A stretch of 64,000 bases of DNA from Sphingomonas sp. IW22 (GTDB taxonomy: Bacteria; Pseudomonadota; Alphaproteobacteria; Sphingomonadales; Sphingomonadaceae). The position numbers and the translations under genes were made by a program. This document shows positions 8,301 through 17,323 of this stretch, in pieces; positions within the stretch are counted from its first letter, which is position 1; every line of letters starts with the position of its first letter. Under the pieces are notes generated by a model, which made no database searches, had not been told where the DNA came from, and saw only the letters and a program-made list of their open reading frames with translations. The stretch covers positions 1 through 64,000 of the forward strand of contig NZ_JBGGWB010000004.1 in assembly GCF_041321155.1 (NCBI RefSeq), read 5' to 3'.

Positions 8301-8447
8301 CAGATTCGCGTCTTGAAATGGCGAGGTTAGCAAAAAGCTACACAAGGCGCCTGGTTCCATCTCGGAGTCGTTGTTCCCCAAGTCCATTCGGTCTCACCCT
8401 TCAATTGGGCGCGGAGGAGCCGCGTCTCCATCGAAGGGAAACTCACT

Positions 8448-8768
8448 ATGCAGTCTGTGCTGAAGCGGAGCGGCCGTATGGAGATGGCGATCCTCGCCCT
8501 CGCCGTGCTGGCATTCGCGCTCCTCTACTTTGCCGATCCGGCCTTTGCCGGAGCGGACACCACGTTCGACACCGCCCTCACGAAGTTCACCGACTTTCTC
8601 GAGGGCTCGGGCGGCAAGATCATTACGGTCCTCTCGCTCGCGGGCGGCATCGTGGCGCTCGCCTCGGGCCGCTTCTCCATGGGTCAGATCGCGATCCCGG
8701 TGGGCGTCGGCGTCGGCGCTGGGACCGGCATTCCGATCGTCACCTCGACCGTGACGGCGACGATCTGA
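8448..8768 (+). CDS. traA: F-type conjugative pilin precursor (TraA-like)
   Basis: A 106-residue precursor with a long leader (about 35 residues, basic then hydrophobic, ending PAFA) and a mature part of ~70 residues, the size of F pilin. The mature part has an amphipathic start (GADTTFDTALTKFTDFLEG), a hydrophobic helix (IITVLSLAGGIVALASG), a short turn with R/S, and a second hydrophobic helix (IAIPVGVGVGAG). It is the first gene of the transfer operon, directly before traL, the position of traA in F-type systems. After leader removal the subunit would be stored in the inner membrane and assembled into the pilus. An alternative start ATG lies 30 bases downstream at 8478. Confidence 0.75.
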   Translation: MQSVLKRSGRMEMAILALAVLAFALLYFADPAFAGADTTFDTALTKFTDFLEGSGGKIITVLSLAGGIVALASGRFSMGQIAIPVGVGVGAGTGIPIVTSTVTATI

Positions 8769-8829
8769 AGCATCCGCACGGCTCGGTCGGGGTAGCAGCC
8801 CCGGTCATGCTCGCGGGGAGGGTGGTGCA

Positions 8830-9120
8830 ATGGCCGCAGACAAGTACGCGATCCCATCTCATCTGGATGATCCCGAGCTGATCGGGCTGTGGACCCTGGA
8901 TGAGTTCCTGGCGATGGTAATTCCCTTCGTCTGGGGGATCATGACCCAGCACATCCTTATTGGCATGGCGGCAGCGTTCGCCGGCTGGTGGGGACTTAAG
9001 AAAGCGAAGGCGGGTCGTGCAGCGTCTTGGCTGCTTCACTTGGCCTATTGGCATCTTCCGGCCGGCTTCACCGGTCTGAGAGCCACGCCACCCTCGTACC
9101 TCCGATTGATGGCGGGGTAA
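8830..9120 (+). CDS. traL: F-type transfer protein TraL
   Basis: A 96-residue inner-membrane protein with the family pattern: IPSHLDDPELIGLWTLDEF at the N-terminus, a hydrophobic stretch at about residues 28-55, then the basic GLKKAKAG loop and the LLHLAYWHLP segment. TraL is a VirB3-like component needed for pilus assembly. It follows the pilin gene after 61 bases and its stop is one base before the traE start. Confidence 0.88.
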   Translation: MAADKYAIPSHLDDPELIGLWTLDEFLAMVIPFVWGIMTQHILIGMAAAFAGWWGLKKAKAGRAASWLLHLAYWHLPAGFTGLRATPPSYLRLMAG

Positions 9121-9121
9121 G

Positions 9122-9688
9122 ATGGACCTTTCGTACAGCCATGCGCACAACCAGCGCGTTCTGAAGCAGCGCAACCTGTTGGTGGTTGTCGCAGCCGGGC
9201 TCGCCGGGCTGACGGCGCTCCTCCTCCTGTTCGGCATCTCCCGCGACCGCGAAATCGTGCTGCAGCCCGTGCTTCGCTCCCCGGTGACGGTGAGCAGCGC
9301 CGGCGTGTCGCGCGAATATCTCGAGATGATCACGCGAGATGTCGTCTTGCTGACGCTCGACCGGAGCCCGCAGAACCTCGAATATTGGATGAACTCGGTC
9401 CTCGCCATCACGGCGCCGCGGGCCCAGGGGAAGATCAAAGGCGACCTTCTCAAAATCGTCAACGAGCAGCGCGGCTCCTCCATTTCCCAGTTTTTCACGA
9501 TCCAGTCGATGGAGATCGACCCGAAGAATCTCCGCTCCGAAGTGACCGGGGAGCTCCACACTATCGTCGGAAACAAGGTGATCTCGAATGAGCGCCGAAC
9601 CTTCCGTTACGACTGGGAGTACCAGGGTCTCTCTCTGCGCCTGATCGGCTTCGGCATGGTCCGTACCGGCAAGGAGCAAGACCAATGA
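9122..9688 (+). CDS. traE: F-type transfer protein TraE (VirB5/VirB8-like)
   Basis: A 188-residue bitopic membrane protein: a short basic N-terminus, one membrane helix (about residues 19-37), then a periplasmic domain with VSREYLEMITRDVVLLTLDRSP and the NPQNLEYWM-like segment typical of TraE. The C-terminal end (SNERRTFRYDWEYQGLSLRLIGF) also matches the family. In F-type systems TraE is part of the inner-membrane core of the pilus assembly complex. Its stop overlaps the traK start (ATGA). Confidence 0.88.
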   Translation: MDLSYSHAHNQRVLKQRNLLVVVAAGLAGLTALLLLFGISRDREIVLQPVLRSPVTVSSAGVSREYLEMITRDVVLLTLDRSPQNLEYWMNSVLAITAPRAQGKIKGDLLKIVNEQRGSSISQFFTIQSMEIDPKNLRSEVTGELHTIVGNKVISNERRTFRYDWEYQGLSLRLIGFGMVRTGKEQDQ

Positions 9689-10488
9689 CGGCCATTTACG
9701 CTTTGGGCACCGCCGCAGCCGGCACGATCCTCATGTCGCGGATCACCTGCTTCCTGAGCCGGATGATCGGCGCTTGCCTGGTGACGCTTGCGGTCTTGCT
9801 CTTCGCACAGCCCGCTTGGGCCGATCAGACGATCATGGCCGCTGACAGCGCCCAGGTGGATTGCCAGGCTTCCGCCAAGGATCTGACCCGCATCAGCCTG
9901 GTCGAGGACGAGTTCGCCAGCGTTTCCAAGATCTCGACTGGCAATCCGCAGGACGACTTCTCGGTCGTGAACGAGCCGGTGCGGGGCGACATCTATCTTA
10001 GCGTGCCGGAGGGCTACGGGCGCCCAGCGCTGTCATTCTTTGGCACCACTAAGCGCGGCTACGTTTACAAGTTCGTGTGCCGGATCTCTGGTGACCAGGC
10101 TGCCCAGGTGTTCGTGTCGAACCCCGCAATCGCCAAGGAGAAGGCGACCGAAGCTTCGCCCCAGCAGGTCGCTGCCGGCCCCCAGGACGCGGCCGTCGAG
10201 CTCGTCCAGGCGATGTATTCGAACAGCGTCGCCGATGGTTATGAGATGCGCCAGCGCGCGCTGAAGCCAGTCTATGTCGGCAAGCTCAAGGTCCAGATGA
10301 TCGCCGAGTATCGCGGCCAGGACCTCACCGGAAAGGTGCTGCGCATCGAGAACATGGGCGACGCGCCGACCGAGCTGACCGAACGCACGGTCGCGCCGGC
10401 CAGCGCGCTCGCAGTCTCCATCGCCGAGCCCAGGCTCGCTCCGGGGAAGGTCACGACGGCCTACCTCGTCTCCCAGAACGTGAGGTAA
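9685..10488 (+). CDS. traK: F-type transfer protein TraK (secretin-like, VirB9 role)
   Basis: A 267-residue secreted protein in the traE-K-B position. A signal peptide ends at about residue 46 (FAQPAWA). The start at 9685 is supported by the 4-base overlap with traE, but the signal peptide would be more ordinary if translation began at the ATG at 9733. The mature part has the family's early DLTRISLVEDEFASV segment, a beta-rich middle (GDIYLSVPEGYGRPALSFFGTTKRGYVYKFVC) and a C-terminal TAYLVSQN. TraK forms the outer-membrane ring of the core complex with TraV and TraB. Confidence 0.87.
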   Translation: MTAIYALGTAAAGTILMSRITCFLSRMIGACLVTLAVLLFAQPAWADQTIMAADSAQVDCQASAKDLTRISLVEDEFASVSKISTGNPQDDFSVVNEPVRGDIYLSVPEGYGRPALSFFGTTKRGYVYKFVCRISGDQAAQVFVSNPAIAKEKATEASPQQVAAGPQDAAVELVQAMYSNSVADGYEMRQRALKPVYVGKLKVQMIAEYRGQDLTGKVLRIENMGDAPTELTERTVAPASALAVSIAEPRLAPGKVTTAYLVSQNVR

Positions 10489-10491
10489 GCC

Positions 10492-11817
10492 ATGGCCTTT
10501 GCGGACATCTTCAATCGTAAGCGCAAACCGCTCGACGAGGGCGAAGGGGAAGGTGTCTCGCCGGTCGGCGGCGAGCTCGCCGGAAACGAAGCGGTCCGTC
10601 GCAAGCAGCGCATGCTCTTGGCCGGTGCCGCCGGTGTCGGCCTTCTGGTCTCGTCGATGTGGATCTTCAGCGGCGACGACGTGTCGAAGACCTCGGATGG
10701 CGACGAGGCCGAAAAGGTCGAGGTTTCGACCAAGGACCTCGTCAACCGGAACCTGTCTCAACAGGAGTGGATGGCGCTGTCGGAAAACCGCTTCGCTTCG
10801 ACGGAGAACCAGCTCAAGTCGGTGAACGGTCAGACGGCGCGGGTAGACAACCTCGCCGCGCAAGTCGAGGCGCTAAAGGGCCAGAACCAAGCGATGCAGG
10901 CCGACGGGCAGCGGGTGCTCTCTGCCTACCAGGCTGAAAACGAGCAGCTCCGCAAGCAGCTGAACGAGCGCCCTACGGCGCCCGCGCCGGCACCGGGGCC
11001 GGCAGCCATGTACGGGCCGAATGGCCCGCAGGCCTATCAGCGACCTGACGCCGGGGCAGGAGCCCCGGGAGCGCTCTCGGTGAGCCGGTCGGCGGAAGTC
11101 AAGATGGTCAGCTTCTCGACCACCGACACAGGAACCGCGTCGAGGGTCACCAAGGGAAATACGGTCTATACCGACAGCCCGAACTACCTGCCGCCCAATA
11201 GCTTTGCCTCCGCCAAGGTGATCGTCGGAGTCGACGCTGCGGCCGGGGTGAACAGCCAGACCGATCCGCTTCCCGTCGTTCTGCGTGTGACGGGGCCGGC
11301 GCGGTCGGTGCTGCAAAACGGCAAGCTTCTTACGACCAAGATTCAGGGCTGCTTGATCAACGGCGCCGCGCGCGGCGAACTGTCGAGCGAAAAGGTCTAC
11401 GTCAAGCTGCAGAAGATGACCTGTCCGCAACCCGGTGGGCGCTATGCGGTCTCCGAGGTCAAAGGGTTCATTGCCTTCGGCGGCAAGACCGGAGTGCGCG
11501 GCCGGGTCGTCTCCCGTGAAGGCGGTCTCGTCAGCCAAGCTTTCATCGCCGGCCTGGTCGGCGGGTTCGGGCGCGGCTTCTCGGCGAACGCCAATTCATT
11601 CCTGACGCAGCCCAACGTGACCGTGAACGGTCAGCGACAGAAGCTCGGGCTCGGAGACATCGCTCAAGGCGGGTTCGGGGAAGGCGTCGCTCAGAGCGGG
11701 GACATGGTCTCGAAATATCTGATCGAGCGCGCCGAGCAATATCAGCCGGTGATCGAGATGCCGACCGGCATCGATGTCGAAATCGTCTTCCTGGAGGGTG
11801 TCTATGTTCGGAATTGA
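10492..11817 (+). CDS. traB: F-type transfer protein TraB (VirB10-like)
   Basis: A 441-residue protein: cytoplasmic N-terminus, membrane helix at about residues 38-57, a coiled-coil region (residues ~90-155, NQLKSVNGQTARVDNLAAQVEALKG), a Pro-rich linker and a C-terminal VirB10-like beta-barrel domain with NYLPPNSFASAKVIVGVDA, VLRVTGPA, GCLINGAARGELSSEKVYV and VVSREGGLVSQAFIAGLVGG. TraB spans from inner to outer membrane and couples energy to channel opening. It starts 3 bases after traK and its end overlaps the dsbC-like gene by 14 bases. Confidence 0.92.
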   Translation: MAFADIFNRKRKPLDEGEGEGVSPVGGELAGNEAVRRKQRMLLAGAAGVGLLVSSMWIFSGDDVSKTSDGDEAEKVEVSTKDLVNRNLSQQEWMALSENRFASTENQLKSVNGQTARVDNLAAQVEALKGQNQAMQADGQRVLSAYQAENEQLRKQLNERPTAPAPAPGPAAMYGPNGPQAYQRPDAGAGAPGALSVSRSAEVKMVSFSTTDTGTASRVTKGNTVYTDSPNYLPPNSFASAKVIVGVDAAAGVNSQTDPLPVVLRVTGPARSVLQNGKLLTTKIQGCLINGAARGELSSEKVYVKLQKMTCPQPGGRYAVSEVKGFIAFGGKTGVRGRVVSREGGLVSQAFIAGLVGGFGRGFSANANSFLTQPNVTVNGQRQKLGLGDIAQGGFGEGVAQSGDMVSKYLIERAEQYQPVIEMPTGIDVEIVFLEGVYVRN

Positions 11818-12673
11818 TCGTCTGCGCCAGCGCCTTTCGCCCAAAGCGATGATGCTGCTCGCCGTGCCATTCGTGGGGGTCGCCAGCGTTGCCGTCGCCG
11901 CGCAGATCGCAAGCCCGGGCAACGTCGAGGTGGCCAGTCTCCTGAAGACCCGGCTGCCCAAAACGCCGCTGACGAAGGTCGATTGCGAGAAGGTGAAGGG
12001 GCTGTGCGAGGTCACGGCCGGCTCGAACCTCTTTTATGTCGACACCAAGGCCCGCTACCTGATCATCGGCCGGGTCTATGACATGGAGACGCGGCAGGAC
12101 CTGACCGCGGCCCGGCTCCTCGAAATCAACCCCGACATGCTGGTGGGAGGCGCCGCGAAGGCCAATGCGGCGTCGGCGGATGGAGACGAAGAGTCGGCTC
12201 TCGCGCCGCCGCAGGGCCGGCTGCAGAAGACATCACTTCCGGCCCGGCCCGCCACGCTTTCGCTCGATGGCCTGCCGAAGGATGGCGCAATCGTGTGGGG
12301 GAATCCTGCGGGACAGACGGTCACGGTCTTCACCGATTTCCGCTGCGGCTACTGCCGCGCCCTCACCAACGTGCTGCGCAGCATGGATGTGCGCGTCGTG
12401 GAGCGTCCGATCTCCGTCCTCGGCAGCCGCGACATCGCCGATCGCGTCTATTGCGCGAAGAACCGGGAGGAAGCTCTCCACGCCGCTTATGCGGGCGAAC
12501 CGTTCAAGGGGGGAGCATCCTGCGACACCTCCGGGCTCGATGCCAACGAGGCGTTCGCACACAAGCACGGCCTGACCGGGACGCCGGTGATCGTGCGGAG
12601 CGATGGCGCGGTCCTCGAGGGCTATCGACCCAAGGAGTTCCTGCTGAGCTGGATCAAGGAAGGGCGGTCGTGA
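11804..12673 (+). CDS. DsbC-family thiol:disulfide isomerase of the transfer system
   Basis: A 289-residue exported protein. A hydrophobic signal segment (MMLLAVPFVGVASVAVAA, about residues 16-33) is followed by a DsbC-like dimerisation part (LTKVDCEKVKGLCEVTAGSNLFYVD) and a thioredoxin-fold domain with the active site FRCGYC (VFTDFRCGYCRALTNVL). The ending TGTPVIVRSDGAVLEGY is the family cis-Pro region. Such proteins help the Cys-rich TraU, TraN and TraH fold in the periplasm. The ATG at 11804 lies within the end of traB behind GGAGGG, so the genes are coupled; its stop overlaps traV. Confidence 0.9.
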   Translation: MFGIDRLRQRLSPKAMMLLAVPFVGVASVAVAAQIASPGNVEVASLLKTRLPKTPLTKVDCEKVKGLCEVTAGSNLFYVDTKARYLIIGRVYDMETRQDLTAARLLEINPDMLVGGAAKANAASADGDEESALAPPQGRLQKTSLPARPATLSLDGLPKDGAIVWGNPAGQTVTVFTDFRCGYCRALTNVLRSMDVRVVERPISVLGSRDIADRVYCAKNREEALHAAYAGEPFKGGASCDTSGLDANEAFAHKHGLTGTPVIVRSDGAVLEGYRPKEFLLSWIKEGRS

Positions 12674-13719
12674 GCGCCCGCTGCCTTACCAGCGCCGCTC
12701 TGTGCGCGGCTGGCCTGCTGACGCTGCCCGGGTGCACGACCTTCGGCGGCAACGTCAAGGGCAGCTTCTCGTGCCAGGCACCCGACGGAATCTGCGCTCC
12801 CTCCTCGACGATCGACGATCGCGCCATGGCGATGATCTCGGGCGAGGCCGGCGACGTCATGATCCCCGCGGGACCATACCAAGCCGCGCCGCAGCCGCCG
12901 CAGCGTTCAACGCGGACCGCGCTCGCGTCGCCTCGCGCCGCGACCGGCGAAACGCCTGCCGCCCGGACGCGCGAAAAGGTGCTCCGGATCGTCTTCCAAC
13001 CCTATGTCGACGATCGCGGCCGCCTCCACGAGGCCAGCGCTGTTCACACCGTGGTGCAGTCCGAATGGCAGGCGGAGGCCCTCGCCGACGCGAGACCAAT
13101 CCCCGACCGCAATGCGGCCGCGGCCGCGCCGGCCGAGCTGAGCCTTGTCGAGGCGGTCGATCGTGAGGCGCCGGGAACCGTCGACATCGCTGCGTTCGAT
13201 CCTAACTTGCCAGATCCCGCCGTCGTGGCCGCGGCGCGCGCGCGGGGTTCCGACCCCGTTGCCGCCATCAAGGCGGACGTTGCGAAGCGTCTGACAGCGA
13301 AGCCCGAGCGGCGCACCACGCGCTCGAGCCTGTCCGTCTCCGCTGACGCCCGAGCGTCTTCCGCTACATCGGAGACCGGAGCGGCGGCCTCTGCTTCGCA
13401 ACCCGCAGTCGCCGACGCCAAGCCTCTCAAGGACCCCGCTCGACCCGCTGCGGTCCCGCCGGCCGTAAAAAACCGCCAGCCAGCGTCGCCGGCGTCATTG
13501 GCGAAGCAACCGGCGCTGGAGAGCGAGGGCGGGGCCAGCTCCGGCCCTGAAGCCATGGCGCGCGTGAAGGCGAGCGAGGCCTACCGGGATGCCGAGGCAC
13601 ATGTCCAAGGCGTCGCGCGGCAGGCCGGAGAAGACCCGGCACTTCCGAGCATGAAGCCTCTGACCAGCCCCACCATTCGCGCCGCGAGCTTTCCGGCGGC
13701 CGTCCCGGAGGACAAGTGA
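12670..13719 (+). CDS. traV: F-type transfer lipoprotein TraV (VirB7-like)
   Basis: The GTG at 12670 overlaps the preceding stop and begins a lipoprotein signal (ALCAAGLLTLPGC; lipobox LPGC, modified Cys at about residue 21). Then follow the TraV hallmarks FGGNVKGSFSCQAPDGICAPSS, with two Cys, and a long Pro/Ala-rich region. At 349 residues it is longer than F TraV (~170), as is usual in the large TraV group; the extra part is low-complexity and probably disordered. TraV anchors the core complex in the outer membrane with TraK and TraB. Its stop shares one base with the traC start. Confidence 0.85.
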   Translation: MSARCLTSAALCAAGLLTLPGCTTFGGNVKGSFSCQAPDGICAPSSTIDDRAMAMISGEAGDVMIPAGPYQAAPQPPQRSTRTALASPRAATGETPAARTREKVLRIVFQPYVDDRGRLHEASAVHTVVQSEWQAEALADARPIPDRNAAAAAPAELSLVEAVDREAPGTVDIAAFDPNLPDPAVVAAARARGSDPVAAIKADVAKRLTAKPERRTTRSSLSVSADARASSATSETGAAASASQPAVADAKPLKDPARPAAVPPAVKNRQPASPASLAKQPALESEGGASSGPEAMARVKASEAYRDAEAHVQGVARQAGEDPALPSMKPLTSPTIRAASFPAAVPEDK

Positions 13720-16310
13720 TGAGCGCCAAGGCTGGCCTGTTCGACAACCTGCTGTCGAGCGTCTTCGGTGACAGCAAGCGCCCTGATGCGCAGCGGCCGG
13801 ATCTTGCGGTGCCTATGCTCGCCCATTGGCTTCCGTACCGGAGCTACGATCCGAAAACTGCCATCTTCTACAACTCGTCTTCCCGAGGCTTCGTGATCGA
13901 GGTGTCGCCGCTGGTCGGTGCCGACGAGCGCACCGGCGAGATACTGACACAGTTCCTTTCCGAGGGAATCCCCGCGCCCGGTTGCCTTCAGTTCCACGAC
14001 TGGATGAGTCCCCGGGTCGGGGAGCGGCTCTCGAAGTGGTATCTGCCACGCTATTCCGCGAGCGGCGTCTATGAGCGGATGGCCAAGCATCGGGTCGACT
14101 TCCTGACGGAAGGCGTCTGGAATTCGCTCTCGGCCGACGCACCGTTTTGCCTGCGCAATCATCGGGTCGCCATCTCCTATTCGACCCCGGAGAGCTCGAG
14201 CGTCTCCAATGAGGAGATCGTCGCCGTGATGGACGGCCTGGTCTCGGTGCTCGGCTCGATAGGCGTCTCGGCGCGGAAGATGGATCCGGTCGCGCTGATT
14301 GGCTGGATCGACGACATCACATCGCCGACCACCGCGGCGGGCGAGGACGTGGTCAGCTACAATCCGCTCGATCCGATCGCCGACCAGGCGGTGCGGCGCG
14401 ACATCGAGATGCGAGTCGATCCGGATCGCATTCTGCTGCGGACCGAACGGTTTCGGCCAACGGGCAAGGAGGTCGATGGCGCGCCGGAAATCGGCGAGAT
14501 CTATCCCGACGTCTTCGACGTTCGGTCGTTCTCCGTTCGCAATCTTCCGCAGCGCTGGGCACCCTGGGATTGCGCGCGCCTGATCGGTGACATGTTCGCC
14601 GACAAGCTGCGGATGCCCTGTCCGGTGGCCACCAACCTGTGCCTAGACTTCCCCGATCCGCAGGCGTCGAACAACAAGGCCAGCTTCAAGTTCATGCGGA
14701 CCACGAGCCTCGCGGATTCGAAGTCCGCCCGGTTCTTGCCCCAGCTGCGCGATCAGTCGCAGGAGTGGAAGTTCGTCAACGACGAAATTCGGCAAGGGCG
14801 CAAGCTGGTGCGCCTGTTCTACAGCGTCACATCATTCTCGCCGAAGGGCAGGGGAGACGCCAACGAACGTATCCTGAAATCCGTCTACCGGGCGGCGGGC
14901 TGGGATCTGCTCGACGATCGATACCTCCAGGTCATGGGCCTGCTCTGCGCGATGCCCATGACGATGGCGAACGGGCTGTCGAGGGATCTCGATCGCATGA
15001 AGCGCATGCGCACGATGCTGAGTACCACCGCGGCGAACCTTGCTCCCATCCAGGGCGAATATCTCGGCGGCCATACGCCGCACCTCCTGCTGATCGGTCG
15101 ACGGGGCCAGCCATTCTTCTGGAGCCCGTTCGAAAATGCGGCCGGCAACCACAATGTCGCGGTGTTCGGCAAGAGCGGCAGCGGCAAGTCCGTGGCGCTG
15201 CAGGAGCTGTGCGCCTCGCTGTGTGGCGCGGGATCCAAGGTGGTGGTCATCGATGATGGCCGGTCGTTCGAGCACTCGGCGAAATTGCAGGGCGGCGCTT
15301 TCGTCGAGTTCACCATGTCCAGCGGCTTCTGCCTGAACCCGTTCTCGATGATCGATGAAAAGCAGGCAGCCGAAGACGAGGACTATCTCCTCGACTGCAT
15401 GGCGATGCTCAAGGCGATCGTGAACCAGATGTCGCGGCACATCGACCGTCTGACCGACACGGAACGTGGCCTGATCGACGGGGCGGTCAACCGGGTCTGG
15501 GAAGCGCAGGGCCGTAACGGCTCGATCGACGATGTTATCGCCGCGCTCAACGATACCGGCCACGAACTGGCCTCGCACCTGGCAATCGCCATGATGCCGT
15601 TCTCGAGCGCAGGCACCTACGGCAAGTTCTTCAAGGGCGAGGTCTCGTTCGAACTGCAGGCTCAGCTTACCGTCTTCGAGCTCTCCGATCTCTCGTCGCG
15701 CGAGGAACTGCGCAGCGTCGTCCTGACGGCGATCATGTTCATGTCGCAGCAGATGATGCGGAAGGTCGACCGGTCCATACCCAAGGCGCTGCTGCTCGAT
15801 GAGGCCTGGCAGATGCTGCGCGGCGGCGCGATGGCAGACTTCATCGAAACCTATGCCCGCACCTGCCGCAAATATGGCGCGTCGCTGGTCACGGCCACGC
15901 AATCGCTCAACGACTACTACAAATCCGCTGGCTCGATCGCGGCGCTCGAGAATAGCGACTGGTTTGTCATCCTTCAGCAGAAGCCCGAGACCATCGCGGA
16001 TTTCAAGAAGCACGATCGCTTCGAGATGGACGACTACACCGACGCCTTGCTCCGCTCCCTGAAGAGGAACGGCTTCGAATATTCGGACATCATGATCAAG
16101 GGGCCCGACACCCTGGCCGTCGGCCGACTGGTCCTCGACCCCTTCTCCGCGGCGCTCTTCTCGTCGAGCCCACGGACCTTCGCCGCCATCGAGGCGATGG
16201 TCGCTGACGGGCTCAGCATGGACGAGGCGATCGAGCGGATCGCCTTCCCCAACAACCCCGAGAAATGGGCGACGCCCGCCGAAGATCCGGCGGCGATCGC
16301 GGCGGAGTGA
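13719..16310 (+). CDS. traC: F-type transfer ATPase TraC (VirB4-like)
   Basis: An 863-residue cytoplasmic ATPase. The N-terminal TraC/VirB4 domain covers roughly residues 1-430 and the P-loop domain the rest. Walker A is GKSGSGKS at residues 484-491; Walker B lies in KALLLDEAWQMLRGG, and the later TATQSLNDYYKS and LQQKPETIADF motifs are typical. TraC powers pilus assembly and retraction at the inner membrane. An alternative GTG one codon upstream (13716) would give one more residue. Codon use and GC match the neighbouring transfer genes. Confidence 0.95.
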   Translation: MSAKAGLFDNLLSSVFGDSKRPDAQRPDLAVPMLAHWLPYRSYDPKTAIFYNSSSRGFVIEVSPLVGADERTGEILTQFLSEGIPAPGCLQFHDWMSPRVGERLSKWYLPRYSASGVYERMAKHRVDFLTEGVWNSLSADAPFCLRNHRVAISYSTPESSSVSNEEIVAVMDGLVSVLGSIGVSARKMDPVALIGWIDDITSPTTAAGEDVVSYNPLDPIADQAVRRDIEMRVDPDRILLRTERFRPTGKEVDGAPEIGEIYPDVFDVRSFSVRNLPQRWAPWDCARLIGDMFADKLRMPCPVATNLCLDFPDPQASNNKASFKFMRTTSLADSKSARFLPQLRDQSQEWKFVNDEIRQGRKLVRLFYSVTSFSPKGRGDANERILKSVYRAAGWDLLDDRYLQVMGLLCAMPMTMANGLSRDLDRMKRMRTMLSTTAANLAPIQGEYLGGHTPHLLLIGRRGQPFFWSPFENAAGNHNVAVFGKSGSGKSVALQELCASLCGAGSKVVVIDDGRSFEHSAKLQGGAFVEFTMSSGFCLNPFSMIDEKQAAEDEDYLLDCMAMLKAIVNQMSRHIDRLTDTERGLIDGAVNRVWEAQGRNGSIDDVIAALNDTGHELASHLAIAMMPFSSAGTYGKFFKGEVSFELQAQLTVFELSDLSSREELRSVVLTAIMFMSQQMMRKVDRSIPKALLLDEAWQMLRGGAMADFIETYARTCRKYGASLVTATQSLNDYYKSAGSIAALENSDWFVILQQKPETIADFKKHDRFEMDDYTDALLRSLKRNGFEYSDIMIKGPDTLAVGRLVLDPFSAALFSSSPRTFAAIEAMVADGLSMDEAIERIAFPNNPEKWATPAEDPAAIAAE

Positions 16311-16314
16311 ACCG

Positions 16315-16671
16315 ATGGCGACCCTGGCTCCTGCCGACGCCGACAGCACCCGGCAGCGGCGCAAGATCGACCTCGGCTTCCTGCTCTATTTCTACCTCCA
16401 CATTGCGGGGTTCCTCGCCTCGACCCTGCTGATCACATGGGGGCTGTTCGTCCTGTTCTTCCTCACGATCGGCGGTCTCTCCGTCGACGGAATGATGCAC
16501 CAGCTCAACAACCTGGCGGGCCGCTACGTCTCGGCGGACGCGGCGCGCGTGGCGTCATTCAAGCATGTCCTGTTCGTCGCGCACATGCCTCTGGCCGCGG
16601 CGATCATCTTCTTCCGCCGCCACAGCATCCTGCCCTCGCGCGACCCCAAGCGGAGCAACGACAATGGCTGA
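16315..16671 (+). CDS. Small membrane protein of the transfer operon, 118 aa
   Basis: The protein has a short polar N-terminus, a first hydrophobic region (about residues 20-55: FLLYFYLHIAGFLASTLLITWGLFVLFFLTIGGL), a polar segment and a second short hydrophobic part (LFVAHMPLAAAIIFF) ending in a basic tail. No family is recognised. It sits between traC and trbI, overlapping the latter by 8 bases, where F-like systems carry small accessory genes, so an inner-membrane role in the transfer apparatus is likely. Confidence 0.65.
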   Translation: MATLAPADADSTRQRRKIDLGFLLYFYLHIAGFLASTLLITWGLFVLFFLTIGGLSVDGMMHQLNNLAGRYVSADAARVASFKHVLFVAHMPLAAAIIFFRRHSILPSRDPKRSNDNG

Positions 16672-17323
16672 TCAGCCCGAACTCGATCTTCCCCCTCCCG
16701 CGAGTCACTCGTCGCCCGCGAGATTGTCCCGCGCGCAGCGGGGCTTCGCAGGGCTCACCCGCACGCAGCTGCTCCTGGGCGTTGCCCTTGTGCTGGGGCT
16801 CGTCTGGTCGATGTGGGTCACCAAGGCACTGCTCGCACCGCGAGAGGAGCACATCGTCAAGGCAAGTCTGTCCAACATCGTCGGCGAGTATGTGAACGCG
16901 CAGGCGCGCTCGGCATCGCCGCCGGCCCAGGTCGAAGCCGAGATGCGCGCGTTCATGTCCTCGCTCGACCATGAGCTGCAACGACGGAGCGCTAGCGGCC
17001 AAGTGGTCCTCGTCGGGGAGGCGGTGCTCACGAAGAACGTGCCCGACATCACCGACAGTCTCAGGAAAGCTGTCTACGCAAGCGGCGTCCGACAGCCCAG
17101 GCAGGCGAGCGCTCAGGAGTTGCAGCAGCTCCAGCAACAACTGCCGCCGGCGCCGATCCCGCAAGCATTTGCCGGCCCGGCGGCCACGATCGATCCCATG
17201 GCTGCCGCGCCGCAGAACATGGTGCCGCAGCAGGCGATGCCGGGCGGCATGCCTGCGGCGCCGACCGCGCCCGGCGCCTCGATCTCGACCTTCGGAGGCC
17301 AAGATGGCGGCAACGGCCAATAG
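16664..17323 (+). CDS. trbI: F-type transfer protein TrbI
   Basis: A 219-residue bitopic protein. A cytoplasmic Pro-rich N-terminus is followed by one membrane helix (about residues 36-58) and a periplasmic TrbI domain containing VNAQARSASPPAQVEAEMRAFMSSLDHELQ and AVLTKNVPDITDSLRKAVYASG. The C-terminal ~70 residues are Gln/Pro/Ala-rich and probably flexible. TrbI affects pilus retraction in F. The ATG at 16664 overlaps the preceding gene; the next gene starts inside its 3' end. Confidence 0.85.
   Translation: MADQPELDLPPPASHSSPARLSRAQRGFAGLTRTQLLLGVALVLGLVWSMWVTKALLAPREEHIVKASLSNIVGEYVNAQARSASPPAQVEAEMRAFMSSLDHELQRRSASGQVVLVGEAVLTKNVPDITDSLRKAVYASGVRQPRQASAQELQQLQQQLPPAPIPQAFAGPAATIDPMAAAPQNMVPQQAMPGGMPAAPTAPGASISTFGGQDGGNGQ

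Noticed and set aside
14832..16364. A 510-codon open frame antisense to traC
   Set aside because: It lies entirely over the traC ATPase region and is explained by third-position GC bias.
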